DNA from: Muricea muricata
Taxonomy: Eukaryota; Cnidaria; Anthozoa; Malacalcyonacea; Plexauridae
Assembly (NCBI GenBank): GCA_963855995.1
Contig: OY979723.1
Span: 6,322,176-6,386,175, forward strand
Reading direction: 5' to 3'
DNA length: 64,000 nt
Part shown: positions 1-10,654 of the stretch, piece by piece
How positions within the stretch are numbered: position 1 is the stretch's first letter
Layout: every line of letters starts with the position of its first letter
Made by a program: the position numbers and the translations under genes
The notes under the pieces: generated by a model
What the model saw: the letters and a program-made list of their open reading frames with translations, nothing else
What the model was told of the DNA's origin: nothing
Databases searched by the model: none

Positions 1-318
1 GTTCGAGAATTGCCGCAGTGCCAGTTAAGGTTGAGTTATCTTCTAATGACAGCTTCAGATTGATAATGTCAGTCTTCAAGCTCTGGCTACTTGAACATCG
101 TTCATTCTTTGATGGAGGATTGATTTTAAACTTTCTATCTGTACCACTAAGTTGTTTCGCAAAGTCGATTTTTATAAGCCACGAATTTAATTCTGTCTCA
201 CGCATTTTTTCAAAGGGCTTTGGTGGTGTAGGGATGCAATTCAAACTTTCATGAAGTAGCTCCAAAAAATAGCCATCACGCCATTTATCCCATAAACACT
301 TGTGCTCGGGCATTGAGT
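1..318 (-). CDS. Exon of DUF6589-like transposon-type gene, continues past window start
   Basis: On the minus strand this stretch is open to the window edge, reading SMPEHKCLWDKWRDGYF near its start and PPKPFEKMRETELNSWL in the middle. It opens after a good acceptor (pyrimidine tract ending TTTCAAG, 319-320). The phase joins exactly to the exon ending at 491: one base upstream plus AC gives an Asp codon, so the join reads VEDLFLDSMPEH. The intron of 319-490 is 172 bp and starts GTACAG. The product is hydrophilic with no recognised domain and would be the C-terminal part of the gene. Exact splice phasing across several exons makes a real, or recently real, gene likely. Confidence 0.72.
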
Positions 319-490
319 CTTGAAAGGGTGAAAAAAAGACATTCGTTTATATAAAGCAATAATAGAGAACATGCCAAATTATTCACTCAGAATTATACCT
401 AAAACTCAGTCGATATACATTGCGCTGAGCCCTGTCTAAATGACTAAAATACAGTGTAGAGTAGAATGAACGTAATATAAAATGCTGTAC

Positions 491-777
491 CTAAAAACAA
501 ATCTTCAACCTTTATACTGGACATATCCGATTGTGGCATTGTGGCTGTCTCCTTTTGGGTCATTAGATCTGTGATGTCTGATACATCTGGGATAATTGCT
601 CCACGGACGGTAAAATTCCACATATTGGGTCCCGTTGATTTTGAAAATCTGTAATGTCGTTTTCTTCCGCGATATAGATTAATGTTGTCCATCAAAAATG
701 TAACTGGCGTCGAAATGGGACACTTGTCTTCAATGATCTTAGGCAACTCTTTTTGGCGTTGATCCAAAAAATTGTTT
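491..777 (-). CDS. Exon of DUF6589-like transposon-type gene (MDNINLYRG motif)
   Basis: This exon runs from an acceptor at 778-779 (AATTTAG) to a donor at 489-490 (GTACAG). It encodes FLDQRQKELPKII, then PVTFLMDNINLYRGRKRHY and GPNMWNFTVRGAIIPD. An Asp-Asn pair followed by a Tyr/Arg-rich stretch about 60 residues after a GAGKQLMNLLNHIGL-type segment is how I remember DUF6589 proteins, an uncharacterised family found in transposon-rich genomes. No database was searched. The upstream partner exon ends at 10655 in phase 2 (GAT ACA AT) and this exon supplies the third base, giving DTINNFLDQRQ. The intervening intron is about 9.9 kb and holds a complete transposon. Confidence 0.7.
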
Positions 778-1150
778 CTAAATTTTTTAAAAGTTTAAAA
801 AATGTACATTATTATTGGTAGCATAAATTAGCAACGACGTCAAAAACATTTTCGTCTCCTTTATTGACTTGACGCCTAGACCAAGTTTATACCATGCAAG
901 AAAAACCGAAAACGATCAAAAACGTTACTGTGTGTAGCAAGCGCTCTAGCATCTTATGAAACATAACTTTCGAGAATTGTGATGTGATTACATAAAAAAC
1001 TTACACCAAGCTGGCGAGCTTGACAATTGTAAAAGTGCCTTTAGATAGGTAAATACGGTGTACGTTTGCCAAAATATTTAGTTTGCAAAATTTCAACTTT
1101 TATTTTGTTCAATACCGCACCTTATTTCCCCACTAAATTTAAATGAAAGG

Positions 1151-1189
1151 CATATAACACGTTCTAGAGCAAAGTGAAATATTCTATTT
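1151..1189 (+). repeat. Left terminal inverted repeat of the 9.5-kb element
   Basis: Matches 10592-10630 in reverse complement over the full 39 bp; identity drops immediately inside (TTCCAAATTTCTGGCA versus GGTAAATTTCCTGCA, still similar). Confidence 0.75.
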
Positions 1190-1585
1190 TCCAAATTTCT
1201 GGCAAAATGGTACAATTTTCCCTAGTTTGTGCAGAAAATTTTGTTAATTACTTGCCAATAATTAGAGTTTTATTGCATTCTGGCAACCCTATAAGATGTC
1301 ATGGAAGAAATGTAAATATTTTAGAATAATTGTCCACAAATATACATGACAAGCCAAATTGAACCATTGACAAATAACTCATTTTTTACAAAATACAGAA
1401 TGAACCAGGAACGAGCAAAAATGTCAAAGTCAATTTTTGTAAATACAGTGATATTTGTCCAGAAAGTGTAATTTTGTCATTACCAATATTACATGCGACA
1501 TTCATTTCTTGCAACATGTAAAAAATAGTTGCTAAAACGGTGCTATATTTTCCCCTAGCTTCGTAAAGTACATTGCGTTTTCAAC

Positions 1586-2078
1586 GGCAACTTTAGCACT
1601 GCATTTGCAGTGACAACTTTGGCTCTGCATTTGCAGCGACAACTTTGGCTCTGCATTTGCAGCGACAACTTTGGCTCTGCATTTGCAGCGACAACTTTGG
1701 CTCTGCATTTGCAGCGACAACTTTGGCTCTACATTTGGAGAAACAACTTTGGCTCTGCATTTGCAGCGGCAACTTTGGCTCTGCATTTGCAGCGACAACT
1801 TTGGCTCTGCATTTGCAGCGACAACTTTAGCACTGCATTTGCAGCAACAACTTTGGCTCTGCATTTGCATCGACAACTTTGGCTCTGCATTTGCAGCAAC
1901 AACTTTGGCTCTGCATTTGCAGCGACAACTTTGGCTCTGCATTTGCAGCGACAAATTTGGCTCTGCATTTGCAGCGACAACTTAATTTGGCTCTGCATTT
2001 GCAGCGACAACTTTGGCACTGCATTTGCAGAGACAACTTTGGCTCTGCATTTGCAGCGCAGGCAGCTTTGGTATTGCA
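1586..2078 (+). repeat. Left subterminal minisatellite, about 23-bp unit, roughly 20 copies
   Basis: Back-to-back copies of a unit containing gcgacaactttggctctgca and ttgcag, with scattered single-base changes (tctgc/actgc, gcagcga/gcatcga/gcagcaa). Each unit contains CTGCA-TT-TGCAG, an inverted repeat with a 2-bp spacer. All six frames are open because the array lacks stop triplets; none of these readings is treated as coding. Confidence 0.9.
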
Positions 2079-2143
2079 TTTGAACGTATAATAACTAAAT
2101 GTTTCTATGACTCTACTTCGATCGGCTACTGTTTTTAGTGCAG

Positions 2144-2853
2144 TCATTGTTTCAATCTTTGGCTAATCAACCTCGTTTTGACTTCACATTTTTCAATGAT
2201 AATACATTTTCTTCTTGTCATTTGACAAGCCACTCCACAAGATCCCACGCCACTGCAAGCGTCAATGACATAGAGTGAAGCATCTGCCTTGAGAGTGTCT
2301 AAAAGTTTCTCGTATAGTTTGATGGGCTTTTGTTGACCATAAGAAATACCAGTGTCTCTTTCTTTTACTATTGCATCCCCAGGACAGGAAAGTAAGTTTG
2401 TCGTTTTTATACAATTTGATGTCTTAGTGACTACAAATGGCCACGTTGTGCAGGTAGGAAGACATCGCTCTATAAAATAGAGAACCATTGCTAGCTACGT
2501 CTCTGCTTTGTGAAAAACGTGTTGTAATGCCCACTTCGCCAGGGTTAAGATTTCCTGTTCACATTTCATGCATATCTTAATTACTGTATTTAAACTTAAA
2601 TTTCTCCAAAAAAATATTGTTCTACTTTTAGAATACCTTTTGGAATTGCTTCTGAGTTGTGATAATAGAATATTCCCCACTCCAACTCCAAATAATTGTT
2701 GCAACACGTTTCCAATCACATCCATTTGTCTGACCATGAGATCTACGGGGTTGGTCACACGAAATAAGATGAATCTTGCTTCCATCACGTTGTTTCTGAG
2801 ATTGTTCCCCTGACTAGCTTTAGAAAATGGCTTAAATTGTCTGCTGTCCAGTT
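2144..2853 (-). pseudogene. C-terminal exon of an N4/N6-type DNA methyltransferase-like protein, in-frame TAG
   Basis: The minus-strand exon starts after a strong acceptor (ATCTTTACAG, 2854-2863). The last 110 codons hold SYGQQKPIKLYEKLLDTL followed by VIDACSGVGSCGVAC and KCIIIEK. In N4-cytosine/N6-adenine DNA methyltransferases with permuted (beta-class) motif order, a QKP-xx-L segment followed by D-x-x-S/G-x-G-S-x-G-V-A and I-x-I-E marks the AdoMet-binding site near the C terminus. The catalytic S/D-P-P-Y/W motif should lie N-terminal and is not visible in the first half (LDSRQFKPFSKAS, VRQMDVIGNVLQQLFGVGVG). A TAG at 2495-2497 interrupts an otherwise continuous frame (HKAET stop LAMVLYF). 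The gene ends against the left subterminal array. Family assignment is moderate; activity is unlikely as assembled. Confidence 0.5.
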
Positions 2854-3742
2854 CTGTAAAGATAAGTATTACTGTTAATTTATGCACAATAATATTGCAA
2901 TCCATTCCATTTGCATGCCGTAACGAGGGAGTATGAAGCAAGCGAGCAAAGTAGCGCACTAATTATATACTCAGTATTTAAAGAGCAACAACAAAGATTA
3001 CAATATTGAGTGGTCAACGATCGCCCGAGCGAAAGCCTATAACAACAGGGCAAAGCGCTGTAACCTGTGCTTTACCGAAAAACTGTGCATTATAAATGCA
3101 AACAGTGCCAGCTTGCTAAATAAAAGGAACGAACTAATATCAAAATGGCGACATGAAAACACATTTTACATTAAAAACTATAAGAAGGAAGCTACGTAAT
3201 AATATAAAGAACAATAAAAACGAAGTCTGATCATAAAGTACATTCATGCAAATCTCCTTTAAATTTTAATTGTTGTACAATTCTATGGCTTTTAATTCTG
3301 TATCGCAGCTTGCCAAACTCAGTCTTCACTGTTCAGTCATCAGAGTTCAATTCTTTAAGGGTTGACAGAAAGCGGCTGACACATTAGTTTTAGTGTTAAA
3401 TGGCAACAAACAAGACTCTGGACGTACCCCACTGGTAGCAGACATTTACGAATGTTTAAGAGAAACAGTTCAAGTTACTCAAAAAACGACTAGAAAAAGT
3501 TTAAAGGGAATTTACGGCTGTTATACCGAATTGAACCGATCTCGCAAATTAAATTTTTCAACTGCACTCACTGAAAGACACATTTCTCTCGCTAAATGCC
3601 TGCTGCAATTTAACAGATTGACCATATATTATATATATATATATATTCAAAAGAAATTAGTCAGGCAGAACCTTAATATATCAATGTAAACCCCAATCCC
3701 GAATTAACATTCAAGCGCCGACCCTGTCTACGTGCTGTTATA

Positions 3743-3945
3743 CAGTGGCGGATCTAGCGTAAGTCAAAATAAATTACCACAGCTCATTCTAGGATATATT
3801 TACATTTTAAAATACCTTCGAAGCAACTTCATTGGTTAGATTTTATTCTTTTGAAATTCATAACCTATGACATTGTTTGAAAGTTGTTTTGAATTTAAAA
3901 TTGAGCTGCTATAATTTATTTTGACTTACCCTGGATCCGCCACTG
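3743..3945. mobile_element. 203-bp hAT-type MITE with exact 8-bp target duplication
   Basis: The ends are inverted repeats (CAGTGGCGGATCTAGCGTAA on the left; the right end reads CAGTGGCGGATCCAGGGTAA when reversed). They are flanked on both sides by CTGTTATA (3735-3742 and 3946-3953). An 8-bp duplication and CAGTG ends are typical of hAT elements. It is non-coding and inserted inside the 9.5-kb element, so it is younger than it. Confidence 0.88.
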
Positions 3946-4211
3946 CTGTTATATGCCTTCCTTACTGCATAAACACAAAGCTCGTACTAAGGCATGGTAG
4001 ATAAAAAAAGGTAACGTGTGTATAGTTATCTCAGACTACGGGTGCTTGTTGGAAGTCTCAAAATCATGTCAGGAAAATGAGTAATTTTTGTGAGAATCCA
4101 TGACAATAAGTGTAAGATTTAACGATAAATAACAGCATAATTACTTCCCATTACAAATGCAATAAAAACGATGCAATATGTCAATTTTTCTTACCTTTAA
4201 TGATTCGCTTT

Positions 4212-4382
4212 TTGTTTTACTTGCGCTAATGTCGTTAACGGCAGAGAGTTCTTAGCCATTGCTCTTTGCACGACCTGTGCTCTTTTCAATAAAAATACCT
4301 TCGTCACTTTGTACGAATCACATTTTGCGCGGTCGTGTCGCTCAACATTCTTTTTCGGAGTACTAGTTCTTTTTGATGGCAT
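4212..4382 (-). CDS. Possible first exon of a basic protein, minus strand
   Basis: Reading from ATG at 4382: MPSKRTSTPKKNVERHD, then KVTKVFLLKRAQVVQRAM. It is strongly basic at the N terminus, like a nuclear protein. A possible donor (CAAGTAAAA) lies at about 4211; another GTAAG lies just after the in-frame stop at 4197. It could be a 5' exon of the methyltransferase-like gene on the same strand, but no phase-compatible join to 2853 was found. Confidence 0.22.
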
Positions 4383-5319
4383 TGCGTTTGCAGTTAGCTA
4401 TATTTTCTTGGCAGCTATAAGGCAACTAAGTTGAACGTACCCCGAATTGAATACTCGCTCGAACGGAATGAGCAGAGAGAAGCAACTATTCGAATTCTAT
4501 TTTGCACAAACAAAAGAGGCGGCAAGGTTATCTAACGGATTTGAGGTGTGGCGGCATGTAATGTGCTCTGGCACATGTCAACACTATCTACCGTGTTGAC
4601 GATGTTAGGTCTGGCCGACCAAGAAAATATTTGTCAGCAATAATCTCCGCCACCAGGCGGTAAATATCTGCTGTTATTATATGGTTATGAGTGTTTTATC
4701 GAAAACTAAAAAAACTTGTATTTTCCATATTTTTACTAGTGAAAAATTATGTAACACATGAAAAACTCGTGCGTATTTCCGCGGGATTTATGTGTGTTCT
4801 CTGTTAGCTAGTTCCGACTTCTGACCATATATGAAAAGAATATCGTGTTGAAATCAATATTTTAGGATCGAGCGCAATGAGTAAGTCAAATATTGTTTTG
4901 ATTAATCGAAAATACAATATTCATATGTTCGCGCCACGTACTATGTAATATCCTTTATATATTTTGTGTTTTGGCAGGTTTATTGATCATGGCATACTCC
5001 ACATATTCAGCCTACAAAATCGCGAGTTTGGCAAATTTAAGGGCTTTTAGTTTTGGCCAAATGTGTCGCTAAAATTTTGTTAAGGAAAGTTAAAGAATAA
5101 TTAAATTTCATTGTAAGGTGAACAAGAAGTACCCTCCCGTTATCTTTCACGCCGAAACAACGTACCCTGAATCGAATAACAAACACGATGATGATTGATA
5201 TAATTGTGGCAAACTGAGTGCAACACAGCAGCTTGGTAGAAAGCAAAAACTCTGGCAACTGTTGGCTAAATACATATATTTTGTATCTTGCAATCCATCA
5301 AGCGTGCTTTAAGTCCAGT

Positions 5320-6345
5320 ATGGTCTTAAACACGAGTGATCTGCTGGAACCAGACATGGATGAACAAGCCAGCCAACTTTCGTTAGCGCCGTTCACATTT
5401 CCAAGTCCTAGCAGTAAACGTTCACTGGCCACGAGTGACCTGTTAGAGGTAGATATTGACGTCGAGAGCTGCAGTGAAGTCCTTGAATCAAGTGTTATGA
5501 CATACGAAGAAGCTGAATTAGATTCAACGGTCTTTGATGACGACTTTGGTTTCACCCTAATTGTTTACTCAAGTGATGAATGCGATGCAGAAGGTAAGAA
5601 CATACAACGCTTATAGAATGATGACCTGTGTTGCCCAATACATAACTAATCGCGAACATTAACCTTATTTCATTTTACAATACATGCACGTGTATCCACT
5701 TTTATTCAAGTTGCTTAAATGGAACTAAATAACTACAATTAAGAGAAATTTTATGCATTCACAAATTCTGAGTAGATGCTTCTGTATGTGTAGTTTGAGA
5801 GTCGCAATCAAAGTATAAAAACTGATATGTAGGATTTTGACAATTCTGAAATTTTTTGTAGTGCATTCTCATTCCTAGTTTATACAACATCTTTTAGAGT
5901 CACAAAATGATTCCGAACTCGGGGAAAACTCGCGAAGACTGTTGTCCCTTGAAAGGTACATTTTTTTACCTAAATTTAAACAAACAAAAACATTGCAAAG
6001 CAAGGCACATTGAAAGGATGCTAGTCCAATGGGGAGCAAAAATTTGTGCATTTTTACATGAGCGCGTAACACACATGTTGATCGAGAAAAGACCAAATAT
6101 CACGACACATTTCTGTGGGCCACAGAATGACTGTAAATCGCCTACCAGCGCATACACGGTCTATGAGGATTATAGATGAAAGTTGCCGCCAGAATCAAGC
6201 TGTAAACTTATTAACTTGCTCTGTGCATGTTGCCGCAGATCGATTGGATATTAAAAGAGTGACATTATCAGAAATTTTGTGTTCAGACAAAATACAAAAC
6301 CAATACGGTCATACAAAAAGTAGATTGGGTGTTTTACTTACATAG
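5320..6345 (+). CDS. Small spliced acidic protein gene, three exons, unknown function
   Basis: Exons 5320-5593, 5898-5955 and 6126-6345 join in phase with canonical sites: GAAG|GTAAGA; CTTTTAG|AG; GAAAG|GTACAT; GGCCACAG|A. The product is about 183 residues. It starts MVLNTSDLLEPDMDEQ and contains a second similar block (ATSDLLEVDIDVE), then an acidic stretch (DDDFGFTLIVYSSDECDAE), and ends with RLDIKRVTLSEILCSDK and GHTKSRLGVLLT. The paired TSDLLE-x-D-x-D motifs suggest an internal repeat. There is no signal peptide or membrane segment. It lies inside the 9.5-kb element on the strand opposite the methyltransferase-like exon. Start choice: first ATG of the acidic frame; the open frame runs further upstream to 5218 but looks non-coding there. 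Confidence 0.42.
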
Positions 6346-7556
6346 CTTTGTTATTAGTCAACTTACGTTGCAAATTACATTGATAATCTAAATTTCTTTT
6401 TTAACATTGAACTATTGAATTCATGGTACAGAAATGCGAAACACAACAAATTACTTGTTTGTTATGACCTGGTTCATCGAATACGAATCGTATAGGACAT
6501 TAATCGTATAACCAATTAATAAAAGTTCATGCGTTTAAGTATTTAAACCTTAGGCATAAGTAACCCATGCAGCCGTTAGTCGACTCCAAATAAAACTTTA
6601 ATTTTCCGTTGCATCACCTTGAACTATGGCATGATTTATATGGTGTTATTTTTGAAACCTTTTATGAAGGAGACAATGTGCAAAAGATCTAGAGACGGCG
6701 TTAAGGGTATTATCTTACAAAGCAAATCAGTTCTGGATTCCATGTGTCAAACAGGCAGCAATGTCTTCGTCCGTGGTTCATGATCCAGCTCTATACACCA
6801 TAAGTATATATGGGTTCTTGAAAACGAACCGCGCATTTGCGTACTTTGAAATGGAGTGCCCTCAGTTTTACAATACAAGGATCAATTAATGTATCGTTTT
6901 CAACGTCGGTTATTAACTTGTAGAAGCAGTAAATGTCAGTCTGAACAAAACTCATCAAGGAAAAGCAGAGAAGTTGAAATCAATCGATGAAGTATTTATT
7001 GAATAGGCTTAAATTGTGAACTTTCATAAGAAAACAAAAGTTAATGATTTTCTGATAAAACACTTTCAAATATCGTTGGTTATCCGTTTGTTATCGTTAA
7101 AACGAATTAGCATTTCGTTCACAGATTTTTCAGATCGTTAAACGTTCATAATAGAGCGGTTAGGATGTCAGAAAAGATAAAACGTCTTAGAAGCATCGCA
7201 CAAAACGTTCACATAAGTCATAATGGTCTGTAGCTACGTCTGGTTGGGTTAAATTGCGGCATCTACAACGTTGACTTTTAAGGGGCCGAGTACATGGATT
7301 GTTTACAGCCCGGGCTGAGTTTCCGTCCGGTTTGTCGAGCTAAAATTTCAACTCGGCTGAAGACTAAAATCGCAATAAAATTCAGTGAGCGATTACATCT
7401 CGGTTTAAGCTACACGGCAAAAAAGATTAGGAGTTGAGAATTAAACAATGTTGTGCTGCCCATATTGTTCTATTTTGTCAACAATATTGTTCAGCACTGT
7501 TATACCGGATTGTGGGCTGGATTCAGGCTCAACAACTTGCTCAGTATTCAAAACCT
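6346..7556. other. Non-coding interior of the 9.5-kb element
   Basis: AT-rich with no frame of convincing length and no repeat noticed. It could hold small exons of either gene in this element, but none could be supported. Confidence 0.4.
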
Positions 7557-8501
7557 GTAAGCATGTATCAAAAAACAAATTTATCAGTGCGAACACAAAT
7601 TAATTAGTGCGAACACAAATTTAGTAACGCAAACAAAAATGTATTAGCGCAAACACAAATTTATTAGCGATAGCGCTTAATGTCGGTTTCCCAAAGCACT
7701 GGCGGAAAATACGTATTATATCACTACGTCTACGGGCGCATTTGCTAGAGGCGATAAAACGTGTGCTCACTGGGCTATGCATTGTGAGTATCAGAGTAGG
7801 AGTTATTCACGGATCACTATGTAGTGTCATTGCTATAGCTTACGTGTTGAACAAAATTTCAAGTTCTGTTCTCAACGTGGGCAGGCAGTATACCTGTACC
7901 ATTGATAATCAAGGTGCATTATCAGTCACTAGAACCTTGCGTCAACCAAATTCCAAGTCGTAATACTAAGTCAAAGCCGCCCACAAGTATGTCGTCCCAA
8001 AACGTTTGAGTACGTTCAAAACAGCAAAAGAAAAGGAAAGAGCTTTTTATTTGTACGGGGAAAGAGATCGAAACGCGCAAGGCTAGACCCGAACGTTTCG
8101 TTGCTTGCGGAGCGAGAAGTGGATGATAACGGACATTTAATTTATATATTATCAATAGTAATCACAATTGCCTACCCACTTTTAGAACAGACCTTGAAAT
8201 TTTGTTCAACACGTGAGCTACAACAATGTCAAAACATTGTGATCCATGAAATTCCTACTCTGATACTCACAATGCAGCACACGTGTTATCACCTCGAAAA
8301 AATGCCCCCATAGTGATATATATATTATGTATTTTCCCTGGTACTTTGTGAAACCGACATTAAGCACTGTCGCTAATAAATTTGTGTTTGCGCTAATAAA
8401 TTTGTGTTTCGTAACAAATTTGTGTTCGCTCTAATAAATTCGTGATCGCGCTAATAAATCCGTGTTCGCGTTGATAAATTTGTGTTTTGATACACGCTTA
8501 C
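7557..8501. mobile_element. 945-bp foldback element with tandem repeats inside its arms
   Basis: The ends read GTAAGCATGTATCAAAA and, reversed from the right, GTAAGCGTGTATCAAAA. Each arm starts with 4-5 copies of a 19-20-bp unit (ttagcgcaaacacaaattta on the left, its complement on the right). It continues as a longer imperfect inverted repeat (left about 7740-7880, right about 8190-8320), including the shared segment ATTGTGAGTATCAGAGTAGG. The roughly 310-bp centre has no coding sequence. Long arms with internal tandem repeats define Foldback-like elements. Confidence 0.8.
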
Positions 8502-9764
8502 TCGTTTTGCCCTTGTCGGTCGCCGTAGAGTTCACACAGAGTGCATGTTATTTTGCCGTACAAAAATCAATCTGCAATGTGAAAGGCCAGGTCACGCAGC
8601 TATTTAGATACATATAAATATAGTCGGTTCGGGTTCATGGTATTAGCAAGGAATTCGTTTCAGCAGTTTTCTTCCATGGGAAAGAGTCAGTGGCTATTAG
8701 ATTATTTAAAGATCATTCAAATGACAGGTATTTTGCAACTTAACAAAATCCACGTGTTTCCCGTCTCACATTTTGTATAGTTAGTGTCCGGAGCATCTGT
8801 TAAGGGCAAATTTTTACAGTTTTTTTCTAACAAAAATCGCGAGGAACGTAACTGAGAGGAGTTTGCATTTAATATGAGAGATTTCAAACTTGTCATCGAA
8901 GGTTTGCTAGTGCAAGAAGATATAACGAATTGGCATAATTATAGCCTGTTATTACCTCAGCGCCTAACAATGGATCTGTCAATTCGTTAAAATGACAACT
9001 AATCGTCTAATAATGCATTAATATACAGACTTAATTTTATACTAGTTTACAGGCTTACGAATGTATAGATGCGTACTTTAAAGGCCTTATTATATTAAAG
9101 CGAGTTACTGGGCTATGCGCGCTGAAAAGTCCATAAGTTCATTAAATCAAAGGCTTGCGCATTATTAGTATCGTAAATCGATTCCGTATAGCGCCTGTAA
9201 GACTTGCTGAGTGTTTTTGAAAATAGACAGTGTGTCTGCAGCCCCATATTATCCTAAACACCTTGTTTGCCAGAAAAACCATTGTATGTTACTATTTTTA
9301 CTGCGTTTAATAGGGATGGCACAACCTACCTAGTGAGAGGGTATTCAGTCTGTAGAGCTTCTTGGCGGGATGGCAATACACGCTATTTCACAAAGTTTAA
9401 TTAATGGCAAAACTCGTGTCAATGCACAAGAAAGGTTTCCAAACAACGAGAAGCCCTGATAAAAAAAAGAGGAAGACAAAAACTTATATCGCCAAAGCAT
9501 GGATGGAATCGTCCTTCCAAAAAATGGGAGATTAAATGCCGGACAGTCCAATCATTCACAGTCGATATAAAATTCAACTTATCATACAGTTTTCAGGACC
9601 TGAGTTTGTGCTTGATTTACGCAGTGGGAGTGTTTATATATCTGGGTATTGGCACTACATTTGAGTGCCCAAATATTTTAGTTATTAATTAATGTTATAT
9701 CATTTTGACGGCCAAAATATTCTAGATATTAAAGCTTGTTATATCATTTTCATAATTTTGTCGC
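8502..9764. other. Right interior of the 9.5-kb element, no supported gene
   Basis: Short frames occur around 9300-9560 on both strands, but none has splice support or recognisable motifs. From about 9640 the sequence grades into the right subterminal array. Confidence 0.35.
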
Positions 9765-10385
9765 TGCATTTGCAGAGCCAAAATGTTTTAGATACTGATG
9801 AAAGTTATATCATTTTCATAATTTTTGTCGCTGCATTTGCAGAGCCAAAATATTTTAGATACTGATGAAAGTTATATCATTTTCATAAATTTGTCGCTGC
9901 ATTTGCAGAGCCAAAATGTTCTAGATATTAACCCATGTATATTATATTCATAATGTTGGCGCTGCATTTGCAGTGCCAAAATATTTTAGATACTGATGAA
10001 AGTTATATCATTTTCATAATTTTGTCGCTGCATATGCAGAGCCAAAATATTTTAGATACTGATGAAAGTTATATCATTTTCATAATTTTGTCGCTGCATT
10101 TGCAGAGCCAAAATATTTTAGATACTGATGAAAGTTATATCGTTTTCATAATTTTGTCGCTGCATTTGCAGAGCCAAAATATTTTAGATACTGATGAAAG
10201 TTATACCATTTTCATAATTTTTGTCACTGCATTTGCAGAGCCAAAATGTTTTAGATATTAACCCATGTATATCATATTCATAATGCTGGCGCTGCATTTG
10301 CAGTGCCAAAATATTTTAAATAATAATGAATGTCATAGGCCTATCATTTCCATAATTTTGGCGCTGCATTTGCAGTGCCAAAATA
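9765..10385 (+). repeat. Right subterminal repeat array, about 67-bp unit, 9-10 copies
   Basis: Each unit has gtcgctgcatttgcagagcc, then AAAATATTTTAGATACTGATG and TATATCATTTTCATAATTT. The first part is the reverse complement of the left array's core, but here the cores are spaced about 67 bp apart. Variants have gcgctgcatttgcagtgcca at the outer copies (near 9958, 10290 and 10363). Confidence 0.88.
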
Positions 10386-10591
10386 TTTTCAATATCATAT
10401 TATAAAAATATTGGTATTTTATGGTTGTTATTGACATCGCCTATTAAACAGAAAAAAACTCCATTTTTGCAACAACGTTTTTTTTGTGGCGAAAAACCAT
10501 TTAAAATTTCCATTTTATCTTTAAAGAAAATAATTTTGCAATTGTGTTGCCATTATTCGAGAAAATGATAAAATAATGCAGGAAATTTACC

Positions 10592-10630
10592 AAATAGAAT
10601 ATTTCACTTTGCTCTAGAACGTGTTATATG
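10592..10630 (-). repeat. Right terminal inverted repeat of the 9.5-kb element
   Basis: Reverse complement of 1151-1189. It ends 18 bp short of the donor GTATGT of the host gene's exon, so insertion left the splice site intact. Confidence 0.75.
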
Positions 10631-10654
10631 TAATAGACACAAATGTGCACATAC

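Larger units (their letters stand above)
1151..10630. mobile_element. 9.5-kb DNA element with inverted ends and mirrored subterminal repeat arrays
   Basis: The two ends share about 39 bp in inverted orientation (1151-1189 and 10592-10630, starting catataacacgttctagag). Just inside each end is a tandem array built on the same core, TTGGCtCTGCATTTGCAG. The core is written forwards on the left (1586-2078) and as its reverse complement on the right (9765-10385). Terminal plus subterminal inverted repeats are the layout of large cut-and-paste transposons. The element sits wholly inside one intron of the minus-strand gene, starting 25 bp from the splice donor. No target-site duplication could be matched, so the exact ends or superfamily are unproven. 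Cargo: methyltransferase-like exon, acidic spliced gene, a hAT MITE and a foldback. Confidence 0.68.

Noticed and set aside
1586..2078. CRISPR-like periodicity
   Set aside because: Copies are contiguous with no unique spacers and the genome is eukaryotic; this is a minisatellite.
1532..2147. Several 60-157-codon ORFs on both strands across the 23-bp minisatellite
   Set aside because: The repeat lacks stop triplets in every frame; the peptides are translations of the repeat unit.
9935..10261. 108-codon ORF with repeated NILDTDESY
   Set aside because: It is the right subterminal repeat read in one frame.
1151..10630. Target-site duplication for the 9.5-kb element
   Set aside because: Flanks AATGAAAGG and TAATAGAC do not match at any length tried, so no duplication is claimed.
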